Source of the DNA: Bactrocera neohumeralis
Taxonomy: Eukaryota; Arthropoda; Insecta; Diptera; Tephritidae
Assembly: GCF_024586455.1 (NCBI RefSeq)
Contig: NC_065921.1
Coordinates: 65,287,528 to 65,351,527, forward strand
DNA: 64,000 nucleotides
Direction of reading: 5' to 3'
The notes below the pieces were generated by a model that saw nothing but the letters and a program-made list of their open reading frames with translations, searched no databases and had not been told where the DNA came from. The first letter of the stretch is position 1; each line of letters begins with the position of its first letter. Shown piece by piece: positions 46,912 through 59,594 of this stretch. The position numbers and the translations under genes were made by a program.

Positions 46912-49195
46912 CCAAAGATTACCCTCCTCCCGCCCAACCGAAGCGTGGGGCGCAATCCGCGTACGAGCGGAATTAGCCGTGTCATAAAAGGCAAGAGAGT
47001 TTTAAGCGTTGAGATTTTAAGCTGCTCAGCTACAGAAACAAAAATTTCAACAGCCAAAATTAAGAATTAGATTAAAGTTTATTATTTTTAAATGTTACTT
47101 GTTAATAGTAGATAATATAATTTTATTAATGGTAAAGAGTGAGCCTGTTAGATCAAATGTGCTGGAATGAGAATTGAAATCATGACATATACGGCGGAAT
47201 GGTTCGTTTAACTCAAAATTTGTTCTAGAAAAATTTAAAAGTAAGGGTCTAAACTGCCTGGTAGAGCGAGCGGGAACGTTAAAATTAATATCAGATTAGA
47301 GAGATGGGCTACAGACTGACCCATTCATGAGTTTTACAAGAAATATTATATCAAGCATCTCCCTACGACTAGCGAGTGTCGGGAGATTTATAAGTTTTAA
47401 ACGGTTAGTGTAAGGGTGAAGATTTAAAATGGAATCCCAATGCAAATGATTTAAGATTTGATCTTACGAAAGTAAAAATTGTTTTTGAACGGACTCTAAC
47501 TTATCCGAATGGACTTGGTAACTAGGGTTCCAAACCACAGAAGCTTACTCTAATATAGGCCTCACCAGAGATGTAAAAGGAATTTTTGTGGTAAGTGGAT
47601 CTCTAAATTCGTTAGACCAAAGTTTAACAAAACTAAGAGCGCCTTTAGCTTTAAAAACCGTGGAAGATGCGTGAAGACTAAAATTGAGTTTGGGGTCCAT
47701 AGTTACTCCCAGATCAACAAAACTGCATACTTGCTCCAACCTAAAGTTTTGTATTGCATAAGAAGTAGGGTCTACGTGAAAAGCACATCGTTTAACATTT
47801 GTTTAGGTTCAATGGCATGTCATTTCTATCACACCAAGAAACTAGGTTCTTTAAGTCTGTTTGCAACTGACATCTTTCACTGTTTGAAGTGCATATGTTT
47901 TAAAAAGTTTTACATCGTCAGCATATAATAAAACTCTTGAATACTTAACAACAGATGATATGTATGTCATTAATAAATAACAAGAAATGAATTGGACCAA
48001 GATGACTACCGCTTGGAACGCCTGAAGGAACATTGATTATGTCAGAAAAAGTATAGTTAAATATGACTTGTTGCATTCTATTACTAAGATACGAAGCAAC
48101 CCATTTTAGAAATATTGGCTGAAAACCAAGAAGATCAGGTTTATACAAAAGAATTGAATAGTTTACTTTATCAAAAGCTTTACTAAAATCTGTGTATAAA
48201 ACATCAGTATTCTTACTCTCCCTAAAGCCCGTTGATACATGTGATATAAATTCAAGCATATTAGTTATTGTAGATTTTCCTTTACGAAAAAACCGTGCTG
48301 AGAAGAAGAAATTAGTGGAGAGATCCGGAAGGTTATGTCGTCTGCTATAATTGCTTCAAAACGTTTAGGTATTGCTGACAACTTTGCTATTCCCTTGAAA
48401 ACTAAATAGATGACCAAAATCCACTCTTATGTCAAGGAATTATGAATCACTTTTTCCATATGGATAGAAATAAGCCTTGCATAAGAGATGAATTAAATAG
48501 TTTTGTTAGGGGTTGGTATATACATATATTTGGCACAATTCTTAAGAAAGCATGAAGGAATCATATCTGGGCCATAATTATATGACTGTTCTAATATATT
48601 TGACTGATATAAGACGTCTGCTTCGGAAATGGTAGGTGCATTAATGACAGAAATCGGACATAATTTGTGCTGAAGCGGAACATTTTTTGGACCTAAATAA
48701 TTCAGCGAACATATTAAAAATGGTGTGATTGTCACTAGACATACCAGACTTATATTTCATAGCAGACGGAAAATTAGAAGTCCTGCGTTTGGAGTTGACG
48801 AAACCATAAAACAATTTTGGATTACATATAATATTATTTTGTACTTTGTTTATAAAATTATTAGAACGTATTTTGTTAAGTTCAGCAAATTGTCGACGCA
48901 AGTTAGAATATTTTGAATAGTCAACAACTAAACCGGTTTTTTTTTTAAGTTTAAAAGCACGAGACTTTCTATTTTTTAATTTACATAATTCTTTCGAAAA
49001 CCCTAAATTAGAACTCATTTTTTGAGTAACAACACACTTCGGAACATATTATTCAAATAAATTTAAAATAGTTTCATTAAAATGGGAAGCACTAAATTCA
49101 ACATTGCCACTGTTATCTGGCTAAGTTACTTTAGAGAGTTCGTAATTAATCTTCTTAAAATTAGCTTTCGCAAAGTTTAACCGAAAACAAAGGTA
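46876..49195 (-). mobile_element. Jockey/CR1-like LINE with (TTA)n tail, degenerate
   Basis: Minus-strand pieces occur in order. 49018-48641 is the connector (LNKIRSNNFINKVQ, then KLFYGFVNSKRR). 48259-47945 is RT (LYTDFSKAFDKVNYSILLYK, PSGVPSGSHLGPIHFLLFIN). 48033-47900 has the RT active site SRVLLYADDVKLFK. 47739-47545 has SFVDLGVTMDPKLNFSLHAS, then TSLVRPILE. Frameshifts separate them. The 3' part runs to 46920 and ends in a (TTA)n tail at 46876-46917. The element is 5' truncated: no endonuclease domain is found. Confidence 0.8.
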
Positions 49196-49300
49196 GCAAC
49201 GTAGAAAAAAAATTTCGACGAATGGGTTTTCGTGCTAATTATAAATTAGAAAGACTTACTATTTTTTGCTCACAGTAGTACATAACATATAACATAACAT
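49185..49300 (-). mobile_element. Probable displaced terminus of the interrupted mariner
   Basis: aaatttcgacgaatgggttt and attagaaagacttactattt match 38126-38190, which sits just beyond the mariner fragment at 37215-37850. Confidence 0.45.
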
Positions 49301-51005
49301 AGAATAGATAGTATATTTTTCAAGAATAACGCTAATAAAGTAGGAATATATCAGGCTAAAATTACTCAGTACATAATTCGTTGAGTAATTCGTCGAATAA
49401 AGTTTGCTTTTCAAAATATGAATTTTCAATAAGAAACTTGATCACCTGTTTCGATGTTTTTAGAAAATAAATGTGATCCAAATTATTTGACAGCAAATGC
49501 CGGACAAAACCACTCACTTTATGATTATGGTACGACATTTCATTTGAGAGACGGTTTAGAGAAACATCATAGTTGTCGACGTTAAAAAACTGCGTTGAAG
49601 ATATTGCTAAATGGAAGAACACATACTTGAGGATATTTTGGGATAGTATAACTTACAGGTATCCTCAGACACTAAAGTGTGCAATATGGACGTTGTTTTA
49701 GGTTATCAAAAGGAACAACAGCAGGCACTTTTCGATGAGATCTCATTTGCAATCACTAGATTAAACGAGCTCAGGACAGGTGCTGAAGACATGGAAACAG
49801 CAGGTGGGCTTAAGCTGGCTACCGAGACTACATAAATCAAATCAGTCAATCGAAAATCCAACACTTTGTTTTTCAGATTGCTCTCTAAAGTTCAGTTACG
49901 TGTCACTGGGAAGTACCAAATTGAGCAATTTCTTATGCTCAATTGATGCTATGTCGTACCCTTTCTGGCAACCAATCTAAAAAAAAAACAAAACACAAAT
50001 TAGATTTACTGTTCTTGATAGTATGCCTACAAGATGGGGTAAGAGATAAATGCAAGTAAGTGCCACCTATCTCAGCCTCAATCGTTTCGTACCTGTGTGC
50101 CCGCCTTTTTACAACATAAACGCTTTGCAAATAATTTTCATGTAATCCTTCAGATTTTATCACCAATTAGCACTTGAACAGGTGAATGTGTGGGTGTGTG
50201 TACATATGTACCGTGATTTTATCACCCGCATAAGCTTCTTTTAAGCTAAATCGCTTCCTTCGATTTCGCCGAGTCCACTCGCCAACGACACTTGAGTGAA
50301 AAATTTGCACAAAAGCCACAACTTAATTATGGAAGCGTTCAAAAGCGTGAGAACGCCTAAGGAGAGGGTCTCGGGGGTTACATGTATATGCAACTGCATG
50401 TGATATTTATGCGATTATTTTGGCTTGTTTACATTTTGTAGCATCTTGTAAATTGTTGTTGTAAAATGTTTGCCTGTTTTTGGTCGCTTGATCTGCTTAT
50501 AATACCCGACGGCGCGTTGTTGGCGAAAAATGTAAAGAAATAAAATGAAATACGTAACGGAAAAGCTCACAGGCGCGTAAGTGCGATTGCTGTCAGCGTT
50601 GTTGTCATTGCTGTTGTTGTGCTCGTTGACAAGCGCTGAGTGTCATTGACGTGAATGTCGCTAGCGGGACGGCGAACAGCGTGAGTACACTCATTAATCT
50701 TGAGGCAAGCCACAAGGGTGTGAGTAAGGCTAGTGACAGATAGCGGTATACATGTACGTTAGGGAGGTCCTTACAACAATAAGTAAAGGTTTTTTTATAA
50801 TTAAAAAAAATAAAGGTTTAAGTTGTTATACAGTATGTATAGACATTGTTACGACATGTCAAATGATAAAAAAAAATTCAGTATACAAATTTAGTCACTC
50901 TTGAAGTTCGCTGAGGTTATTTAAACTGCGCTTGGGGGATCTAAATTTGTATGTGAAAATTTTTGAAATAGGCAACTTACCAATATCATCCATTCGGACG
51001 GTGAC
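49301..51005. other. No gene seen
   Basis: Mostly AT-rich. 50200-50760 is less biased but carries no recognisable coding motif. Confidence 0.4.
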
Positions 51006-51009
51006 CTAG

Positions 51010-51222
51010 CCGACCTAGTGTCGTTCGAATGGATGAAGGCACTACAGCGGAAGAGGAAGACCGCCGCTCCGTTGGAAAGATCAGCTGGAGAAGGATCTGG
51101 CTTCATTTGGAATCACCAATTGGCGCTACACTGCGAAAAGGAAGAACGACTGGCACGCTGCTGTAACCCGCCACTATAATCGCATAAGCGGTGTCTACGC
51201 CAGTAAGGAAGAAGAAGAAGAA
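51010..51222 (+). mobile_element. GAA-tailed LINE, 3' end
   Basis: gtcgttcgaatggatgaagg, then gcggaagaggaagaccgccg, gagaaggatctggcttcatt and cataagcggtgtctacgcca, with gaagaagaagaag at 51210-51222. This is the same terminal order as at 1060-1302 and 4365-4505. Confidence 0.75.
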
Positions 51223-51224
51223 CT

Positions 51225-51730
51225 CAACTCCGATGGTTAATTGAATCAACTCCTTTATCTGTTATCGACTTAGTAGTTGAAATTGAAAAAGTCTGCCTTA
51301 AACAATTTCTTACCACGTTTAGCATCACCCGAATGCACTTGCACAAATCCATATGAACGCAAACAACGGCATACATTTTTCACGTTATATAAACTACAAA
51401 CCGTTACATAAGCACTTGCTTCCGAGAAAGGCTATAAAAATGTGTAGAAAGCAAAGCGAAATTGTTGTTGCCAAAAAATAACGAAAAAAAATAATGTCAC
51501 AACAACAGAGATTGTGTGTGAAGAAAAAACCTTAAAAGGGTGAGGAGAAAGAGGAAGAAGAAAAATTTGCGTCCAAGTGTTGAAGGAAGTGTCGCAGAAA
51601 AGCTAGCCCGCAGCATGCGCCAGCACTTGAGGCGTATATAAATTTATAAAATTATACGATTCCAACTAATTTCTCTAGCTCTGAGAGTTCTCTTATTTGT
51701 TTGCTTTGATTACCTGGTGGTGGTGGAGCA
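51225..51730. other. No gene seen
   Basis: Purine-rich around 51520-51570. Nothing recognised. Confidence 0.35.
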
Positions 51731-51734
51731 AGCA

Positions 51735-52640
51735 TCTGCTTCTCTGTCGAATATGGTCGGACGAAAGCATGCCTGACAATTGGAATTTAAGTGTGCTCTA
51801 GCCAATCCACAAAAAGGTAGACCCCACAATCTGCGTCAATTACCGTGGGATAAGCCTCCTCAACATCGCTTATAAAGTTCGAGCGTACCGTGTGAAAGAT
51901 TAAAGCCCATCGTCAACAAACAGATTGGCTTTAAGCCTGGAAAATCATCTGGTCAACTGACCAGATATCACCATCCTCCAAACCTTAGAAAATACCTGTG
52001 AAAAGTGGATCGACACACACTACACGATGTATGATTTGGTATCCCCGCAAAACTAATACGTCTGTGTAAACTGGTGTTGAGCAATACCAAAAGCTCCGTC
52101 AGGGTTCGGAAGGACCTTTCCAAACCGATCGGTACCAAAGTTTTACAAAAGAGTACAACTACTGGCGTCGATGGAGATATTATTGGTCATAACAACCACG
52201 CCGTTCGTACTGATTCCTGCAGGTTACACAAAGAAGAGAAATAAAGTCCTCTCTCGAGGACTAGATTCTAGAAGTCACTCATCAACGAGAGAGAAAGGTT
52301 TTGCGGAAGATTTATGATCCTTTGCGCATTGGTAACGGTGAATACCGCAGTCGATGGAACGATGAGCTATAGGAGATATACGATGCCACTGACATAGTTC
52401 TGCGAATTAAGAGATAGCGGCTACTCTGGCTAGGTCATGTAGTTCCAATGGTTGGGAACACTCAGCTCTGAGAATACTCGTATTCGATGCAGTATCCACC
52501 GGGGAAGGGAGAGGAAGAGGAAAATCTTCACTCCGTTGCAAAGACCTGGTGGAGAAGGACCTGGCTACACTTGGATTCTTCAAATGGCGCCAAACTGGGT
52601 CAATAAAACTGATAAAAATTTGGTTATAAACCTTCCTTGG
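51735..52640 (+). mobile_element. GAA-tailed LINE, RT fragment with internal deletions
   Basis: Order: tcgaatatggtcggacgaaa (as at 7918), the RT motif block cgtcaattaccgtgggataa (CxNYRGIS), caacaaacagattggcttta and gaaaagtggatcgacacaca. It then jumps to ccccgcaaaactaatacgtc (as at 439) and continues through tttgcgcattggtaacggtg and ggctactctggctaggtcat to gaggaagagg (52510-52519). Stops and frameshifts throughout. The RT catalytic region is deleted, and the (GAA)n tail is not preserved. Confidence 0.75.
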
Positions 52641-55395
52641 AGCTGTTATTAATAAGATAAAAGCACACAACTCGTTAGGGTGAGGAAAAGGCAAAATTCA
52701 TCTTGACTACATGAATTGTATTTTTAATTTTAATCAGTTCGCATTGGTTTAAGACTACAATGATCAATCTGTGGTAATCCATATACAGCGAAATATGAAA
52801 ATATATTCTAAATAATCAATCAGAGCACCCGATTGATGTTAGCCTCCAGCTTTTTCTTACTTAGGCATTTCTTGGATTTTGAGGTCGACTCCAATTTATG
52901 AATATTGCACAGAGCAACTGAGTAAACTTTCAGTTAGAAGACAGCATTGTGGGAATAAAAATGTTCTGTGATTCAAATTGTTCATTCAACGATCTTTTAC
53001 GACTTTAAAACGAGAAAAAGTGATAATTGACTGTTGGAAGATGTGTTCGTAAGCGATATGGGAAGTAGAACTATTGGAACGCATTCAAATTATAAACTTC
53101 GTGTACTATTTAAAATATTTGTTCAAATTCGTTCACGCCTGTGCGATGTTTGTAAAAAAGCTTTAAGTAAGGGTTGAACATGCGTTGTCCGGAAGCAGTG
53201 CGAAATTTAATTGTACACACGGTTAAGCAACGCGGACGCTGTCGGTAAATTCACGCACAATTGCTGCGGGTTGCGTATACGCCATGGTGAGCTGTTGTTA
53301 GCAGATGAAAGAGCGGTTTCTACCAAATATTGGGTGTGTTAAGAGGGTTGAGTCGATTTTACAAGCTAGTAGTGGAATGTAAACTAAACTATTCTTATTT
53401 AAAGGTGGCAAATATCGTTCAAATATCTTTAGAGGTTACTCGGGTCCAGAGTAGTATTTCGTTCAAACATGAGACTTACAAAATCTATAAACGTCAATTG
53501 GAGTCAAATGAGCAGTTCTTCGTGGTTTTCCGATGTCACGAACTCAACTCGTTTTGAATCCAGCCCGACTGAAGAACCCTTTCAGCTTGCCCCGAAAGAA
53601 GTGTGAAGCGCCACCAATGAAACTTAATTAAGTTGTGACATGGCGAAAGTGAGCTTATGCACATAACTTTAAATTTGTTGTTGTTATGTATATACGTTCA
53701 CGTAGTTCGCGCACATATATTATATAAGTATGTGTGTGTGCGGATGCGTTCGCAAAAGCCGTTGCGTGTTGCAACTAGCATCCGGATAAACACATTTCGC
53801 CGTCAGGTAAATAGGCCACACAGCCAGATATGAAGTAATGAAGCAGCAAAAGTTTAACGTCAACAACAACAACTGCAAAAAAAAATGAGTGCTGCTTAAT
53901 CAGTAATCAGGCTGACAAATGCAATCAAGCGTTGCAACGCCATGAGGATATGGTATTTCGAGGCAATTACAATGAATGAAAACATCAAGGATGCGACTGC
54001 TGGTGCCACGCCTGCCACAGCTATCGGACTAGCTGCAGCTACTTTTCGTGATGCGGCAACATTCTTGTCTGTACCTTATGAGACAGAAGAATGCAATCTA
54101 GTGAAAAACGCATGGAAGAGACAGAAGAGCGACGCAACAATCATATTTTTCTCTCTCAAATATTCTCCGTATAACTCCAGAAATTTCTTTTTAGTTTGAG
54201 TTAGGGCGAGAGCATGGAATCTATGGGTTCTGAGTCCACCAAAAGATTGTAAATATTATGATTACTCCGAAATAAGGAGCGGAGTGAATGTCCGATTAGA
54301 GCTAGAGACTTTAAGTGGATAGCTTACATACTCAGAAATATCTATCTAAAGGAATTTTACCAAATTCAAATTAAACTGGATCGGTTTAGTTTTGACATAC
54401 AATTTTAAATGAGTTTTTCTCGAAAATTCCTTTTTCGATGCAGATGCCACAATATCTCAAGTTCTAATCAGTCGATTTACTTGAAGTACGGCAAAATATT
54501 CCTTTAATATTTTTTTATCTCATGAAGTAAAAAAAATATAAAATATTGAAATTTGTAATGTTTCTAAATAATTAAAAAATGTGCAAAAACTTGTGAACAA
54601 ATCGACCTTTATCTTAGAGTAGCCTCCATGAGTTACAAGTTAATGAATCTACTTTTCCAGACTCTGCTGTATTCGATTCGCCAAGCGTTACTCTCCAGCG
54701 ACTCGCACAAACTATACCAACTGCTCAAGCAAAACACTTGTGGTGCAACTCTTCGCTGACATGTCTTCTGACGCATGCGCAATAGCGTTATGATTCTTTC
54801 TTAATGGAGAAATTATTTTTTTCGCATATTACGAATTCAAGTTGATAACTTTGTGGATCCTTTTACATGTAATTTTTTTTATTAAGCGAGCCGAGAAATG
54901 GCGAATCGAAGATAGCTAATCAAACTGTAAGAGTTGATACTAAATGACTCTTTTTTCTCGAGTAAAATAACAGTAGCAGAAATAGTTCTCCAAAATATTT
55001 CAGGATCACAATTTTAAGCATTTCTTTTTAGCCGCTTGCAGGTTCTTCATTCAGGTTTCTTCATGGTGGCGTTCCATTTTTCTCGTCCTAAGTCTTACAT
55101 ATCATTGCCCGCGCCCAGGGTCTCGTTCTTTTTTAACTATAGTAAGTTTTCAAAGATATTTATCAAGTTCTTCCAGTTTTCTCGTTTTAAAGAATGACAG
55201 TTATAATGTCGTCAACATGCAGGGCGCCAACGAACGTAGACATTCTGAATTCGTTCAGTTTTTGCATTTTCATTTGAAAAACCTGTATTCAGTACCATTC
55301 TTGATCTCATCGTTTTATACAAGACGGCTTTTAGGCGTTTCCCTTTAATATATGTATATACTTTCTAAAATATCCATGTCCAGTTATTTGTGTAG
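52641..55395. other. No gene seen
   Basis: AT-rich. An 85-codon frame at 53942-54199 (IKDATAGATPATAIGLAAAT) is open but has no recognised family or splice context. Confidence 0.35.
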
Positions 55396-55398
55396 TAT

Positions 55399-56358
55399 CA
55401 CGTGATCCAAATAGAGGTACTTTTTTCAATAGACTTTTAGTTGGCAGATCACGCGTGAGTCGTGTCAAGCTGTCATGCTATTTTTATTTAGTATTGTTTC
55501 GCACTTTGTCATGGAAAGATTTACGCCCGAACAACGTTTACAAATCGTTCAACTTATAACGAAAATTTACATTTTGCAAAGAGTGTCTTTCGCCCGCTTC
55601 GCTCAACTTATGGTCAACTGAATTGGTCTACTGAGCGTACTATTCGCAACACCATCTTGAGACCCAGCTTTGATTATTGGATAACATTCAAACGAATAGA
55701 CCATGTCCACCACGCATAGAAGAAAATATAAAAGCCGTAGCTGAGAGTGTACACGAAAACTGTGGCGAGTCGATTCGCCGCCGTTCGCATCAACTCGGAC
55801 TGACATAGTAACGACTTGGCTCATTTTACTTACGTCGAGATCTTGTATTGAAAAATGCAGCTTGTGCAAGAACTGAAATCGCTAGACCTTGTATGTAAAC
55901 AAGCAAAATTCGCATTTAGGATTAAGAGCAACCTTAAGAGATTCAAAATCTAACATTTCAGCCAGAAAAAAAAAACAACGGTGTGGTGTGGTTTGTGAGC
56001 CGGTGGAATCATCGGTCAATATTTCTTCAAAAATAATGCCGGTGAGAACGTCACCGTCAACAGCGATCGTTATCGCCCCATGATAACCGACTATTTGATG
56101 CCTGAAATTGAAGCTCGTGATCTCGGCGACATTTGGTTTCAACGAGACGGCGCAAATCCCCACACATCGCATCAATCAATGGATTTAATGGATGGACCAT
56201 TTGAGACGTAGCCGAGGCCAATATTTGAAAGAGATAATCTTCAAAAAGTAAATGCCAAAAATTTTATCTCGACTGATTATAAACATTTCTCTTTAAATTT
56301 GAAGTTTCTGTGTTTTTTTCTTTAAAAAAGTAGGGAATCTCGAAATGGATCACCGTTT
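55399..56358 (+). mobile_element. DD41D mariner, both ends, internally deleted
   Basis: The left end is cgtgatccaaatagaggtac and the right end, reversed, is taaacggtgatccatttcga. The start MERFTPEQRLQIVQLITKIY is at 55512, then the helix-turn-helix region with shifts, VQELKSLDLV-like frames, CGVVCEPVESSVNIS (core), and IEARDLGDIWFQRDGANPHT. The second catalytic Asp is present as QRDGA. The sequence then jumps past the third-Asp region to the C-terminus (HLRRSRGQYLKEIIFKK) and a TAA stop near 56250. Frameshifts make it inactive. Confidence 0.75.
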
Positions 56359-56580
56359 ATAATAATAATAATCGACCACGCTTCGCCTTTAACTCTAGGG
56401 TATGTCTTAACTACTCTTAGAGAAGCGTGATACCCTTTATTTACGGCTTTACGTCGGTTTTTTTGTTTCAATGAGTTCTGCTCATTTGGGAGAGACATTC
56501 TGTCGATCTCCACCAAAATCTTCCTTTTTTCCTGTGTTGGTCGTGCGATGTTGGACATCATACTCTTATGAGGAGTATAT
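56358..56580 (-). mobile_element. Possible LINE 3' end with (TTA)n tail
   Basis: On the minus strand a 3' end reads cgaagcgtggtcgattatta with a short (TTA)n tail at 56358-56372. It adjoins the terminal TA of the preceding mariner. The body is not identified. Confidence 0.35.
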
Positions 56581-58125
56581 ACGAGTATCTCTTTTCCGTA
56601 GCTTGTTGGATTTGTGCCTTTTAGGTAAGCTAAAAGTTCACTTTTACAGCCAGGTAATTGAGCACCTTTTGCGTTCTTAGAATCTCTGTTGCTCAGTTTT
56701 CTCTACTATAAATTTTATATTGCCTATGGAACTGGTTATTATGCAATTATTTGGTTATTAATTACTTTGTTGTTTTCTTAACGTAGAGCAGGAAATCAGC
56801 CTCGGTGACAAATATTGTGAGAATTTCCAATTGGTTATAATTCAAAACCTTTTCTTTTCTGGAAAAACGATTTTATTCATATCTCTTTACAATTCAATAA
56901 AATAAATGCATGGAAAGCGACCAGACTTACTGTTGCCCTAAAGTTAAAGGAAATATTTTTTACGAAGTCGCAACTTTAAAAACGATGCATTTCTCAATTT
57001 TCGTCTTAATGCAAATTGTCATATAACAAGAAAATATTTCTGAAATTTTCGTGCAGCAAATTAATTGCGCGCAGTCGCTTGCCTCATTTAAAGCGCAGTT
57101 AATGATCTGCTGAGGAAATGTGTGCAAATGAGAGAATAATAGCAATTAAACGCACACATCATTTTATATATTATAGTGCATGTATATATCTATAGGTATT
57201 CGCACACACACACTGTTACATACAAGTATGCAGAATAAGCAACGGGTTCAACCCTTCCGCTTTTGCTTTCAGCCATTACAAACTAAAATTACAAGTGCTC
57301 TTACGAATTTCCAACGAAATTTATTTCCTCAACCCATTAGCGAAGGTAAAATATAATATAAATATTTCACTCGCACACATACTACTGCAAGTGATGCCAT
57401 GTTGGTGGGGCGAAAACACTGCAAACACCCAAAACTAAAAGTGCAACTGCAACAAGAAGGAGGGCGCCTCCACACTTGTTCGCTTGAGCTTGATCCCTCT
57501 GTGCAGGCTGAGTTTAAGGACATTCGTAATAAGGTCACACGCATACATGCGCATGAAAAGTGCATTGGAATTTGTGCACCCACACACACACAGCCCAACT
57601 CGGCAAGTGGATGCATGTGTGCGCTTAGAATAAATCTATAATTTTTATAATCCATAATTTTTATGTTAAAGCGGGCGTAGTTTGTGTTCACATAGTCATG
57701 TGTGTGTGCGTGCGTATGACACGCCGTTGTAGTCATATGAGTTGGAAATTTATTTGAAAATTCGATACGCCTTGAAAGTAGGGTTAGATGACGGCGGAAT
57801 GGGAAATGCATAGAGGAAAATTTTGATTTAATATTTAAGAGTAGGTTTTATGTGTTCATGGTGGGTGACATTAAAAGTTCCTTAAAGTTAAACTTGAATC
57901 TTTAATTTTTCATTTCATTTCTTCGTTTTCGTATCTTTAATTTATAATTGCCCTTAAAAAGCTTTTAAATTAAAAATAAGGTTAATTTTCTAAATCACGT
58001 CTGTTTATATTTGCAACTTCAAAAAATATATGCTTGACCTTACAAAGATTTTAAGGTTGTCTAAAAGCTGTAAAAAAATGAAAAGTTCAGAAAAGCTCAA
58101 CCAACCATTTGGCTAATTTTCCAGT
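56581..58125. other. No gene seen
   Basis: Contains a (CA)n run near 57203-57215. The 160-codon minus frame at 57329-57811 overlaps (CACA)-rich sequence and lacks a recognisable domain. Confidence 0.4.
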
Positions 58126-58129
58126 TTGT

Positions 58130-59208
58130 AAGTCAAAGTGGAATATGGAGTCATGTGCAGAAGTTTACGCAAGTGAGAAAAGTTCTCTGAGTGCCATTCT
58201 CTTGGGAGTGGCCGGAAACGTTTCTTTCACATGTAGCTCAAGCAGCTCACGACTTTCGATCTTAGACCAAGTATCATCGGGTAGCCAATAAAATATCCGT
58301 TTCAAGTCGAGCTAAAGTGAGGAGGCGAAACATACCTCTCCAAGGTTGTGCGCTTGGTTTGGGACCCGCAACGTAAAACACCATCCCCAAACTTCAAAGC
58401 AGCCCCAAATGAGATACCCCCCGTTTTGATGACGACAACTGCAAGCGTGTTAAGGATTACGATTTAAGGCCATGCGACTGGAATGTCCGGTCCCTAAATT
58501 GGGAACTTGCCTCTGCCCAGCTGGTTAATATCCTCGTGAGTGTAAAGGCTGACATCACTGCCATCCTAGAAGTACGATGGACGGGATAAGGGCTGAGACG
58601 AGTAGGTCCTTGTGGCGTTTACTACAGTGGCCATATAAAGGAGCGCAAATTCGATGTGGAATTCGTGATGGCGGCGAGACTCCATCAGCGAGCCCTGGCA
58701 TTCATTCCGGTGGCTGAACGTCTAGCCATAATCCGCATCAAAGCGAAGTTCTATAATATTTCGCTTATTAGCGCCCATGCCCGGACGGAAGAGAAGGACG
58801 ATGTGACCAAAGATGTTTTCTATGAGCGCTTTGAGCGCATTTATAAGAGCTGCCTCCGCTAAATGTCTAAATCATGCTTGGCGACTTTAACGCCAGGGAA
58901 TATATCTATGGCACAACGACCTTCATGATGAAATATTTTCAAATGGGTTGCGGCTGAAGGTTTCAAGACCGGAGAGGTGATCTAGTGACAGAGGCCTAGA
59001 ACATATTGAAATTACAGAGGGAATAGTTCTCCAACCTGAATGACAGTGAAAGCAGAATATCAGGAGGTGATGAACCCACCCGACTCCCCAATCGATTACG
59101 ATGGAGCGGACGTTCTATTCCCCGATTATGAAAAAGTTCGGATAGCAATTACCCGTCTGAAGAACAACAAAGCGGCAAGTGCCGATAGATTACCGACCGA
59201 AAATTCCT
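58130..59208 (+). mobile_element. GAA-tailed LINE, 5' region and endonuclease part, then RT scrap
   Basis: 58145-58390 is the 5' block shared with 26788-27020. The endonuclease frame starts near 58470 (DLRPCDWNVRSLNWELASAQ, then ILVSVKADITAILEVRW) and continues at 58656 (VMAARLHQRALAFIPVAERL, IIRIKAKFYNISLISAHART, DVFYERFERIYKSC). At 58875 comes MLGDFNARE in a shifted frame. These are the E-W and GDFN-type motifs of an apurinic-like endonuclease domain. From 58950 it jumps to the RT upstream region (AEGFKTGE; SPIDYDGADVLFPDYEKVRI, then LKNNKAASAD) and stops at 59208. It is one of two copies here that preserve the element's 5' end. Confidence 0.75.
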
Positions 59209-59209
59209 T

Positions 59210-59592
59210 TCACATTCTTATTTCATAGTGCGAAAATGAACGAAATCCGACTACAACCACGCCTACTTCTCACATAACACAATTTTGAACTCCATCTGAT
59301 TTTTTTCTTTCCATAACCTAGCCCTGTTATAACTAATATCAGGATTTTCGAGCATCCGGCTGACTTTACTTCATAGATTTGTTATTGTATGTGAAGTACT
59401 TTACCCACGGAAATTTTTTTAACTTGGGCATCTTAACAGCATGTTATATTGGCAAAAATAAATAAAATCGGGTCGATACCTAATATAAACTTTCGCCAGC
59501 ACATGAAGGAATTTTACGGTCTTTGATCTTTGCAAGTTGCAAGAGTATAAAATAATTTGTTACACCCGAACTAAACTCTGCCATACTTGCTA
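59210..59592 (+). repeat. Family-B repeat fragment with hairpin end
   Basis: Core cgaaatccgactacaaccac at the start. The end is gcaagttgcaagagtataaa, then ttgttacacccgaactaaac and tctgccatacttgct. It abuts the LINE fragment without visible duplication. Confidence 0.6.
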
Positions 59593-59594
59593 TA

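Noticed and set aside
46788..47057. 89-codon minus frame ending in a poly-Tyr run
   Set aside because: The tyrosines come from the (TTA)n tail of a LINE 3' end. It is not a gene.
53942..54199. 85-codon frame with Ala/Thr-rich N-terminus
   Set aside because: No family similarity or splice signals. The Ala-rich stretch is short and the rest is AT-rich filler.
57329..57811. 160-codon minus-strand frame
   Set aside because: Overlaps CA-rich simple sequence. The His/Thr/Ala runs come from the repeat, with no recognisable domain.
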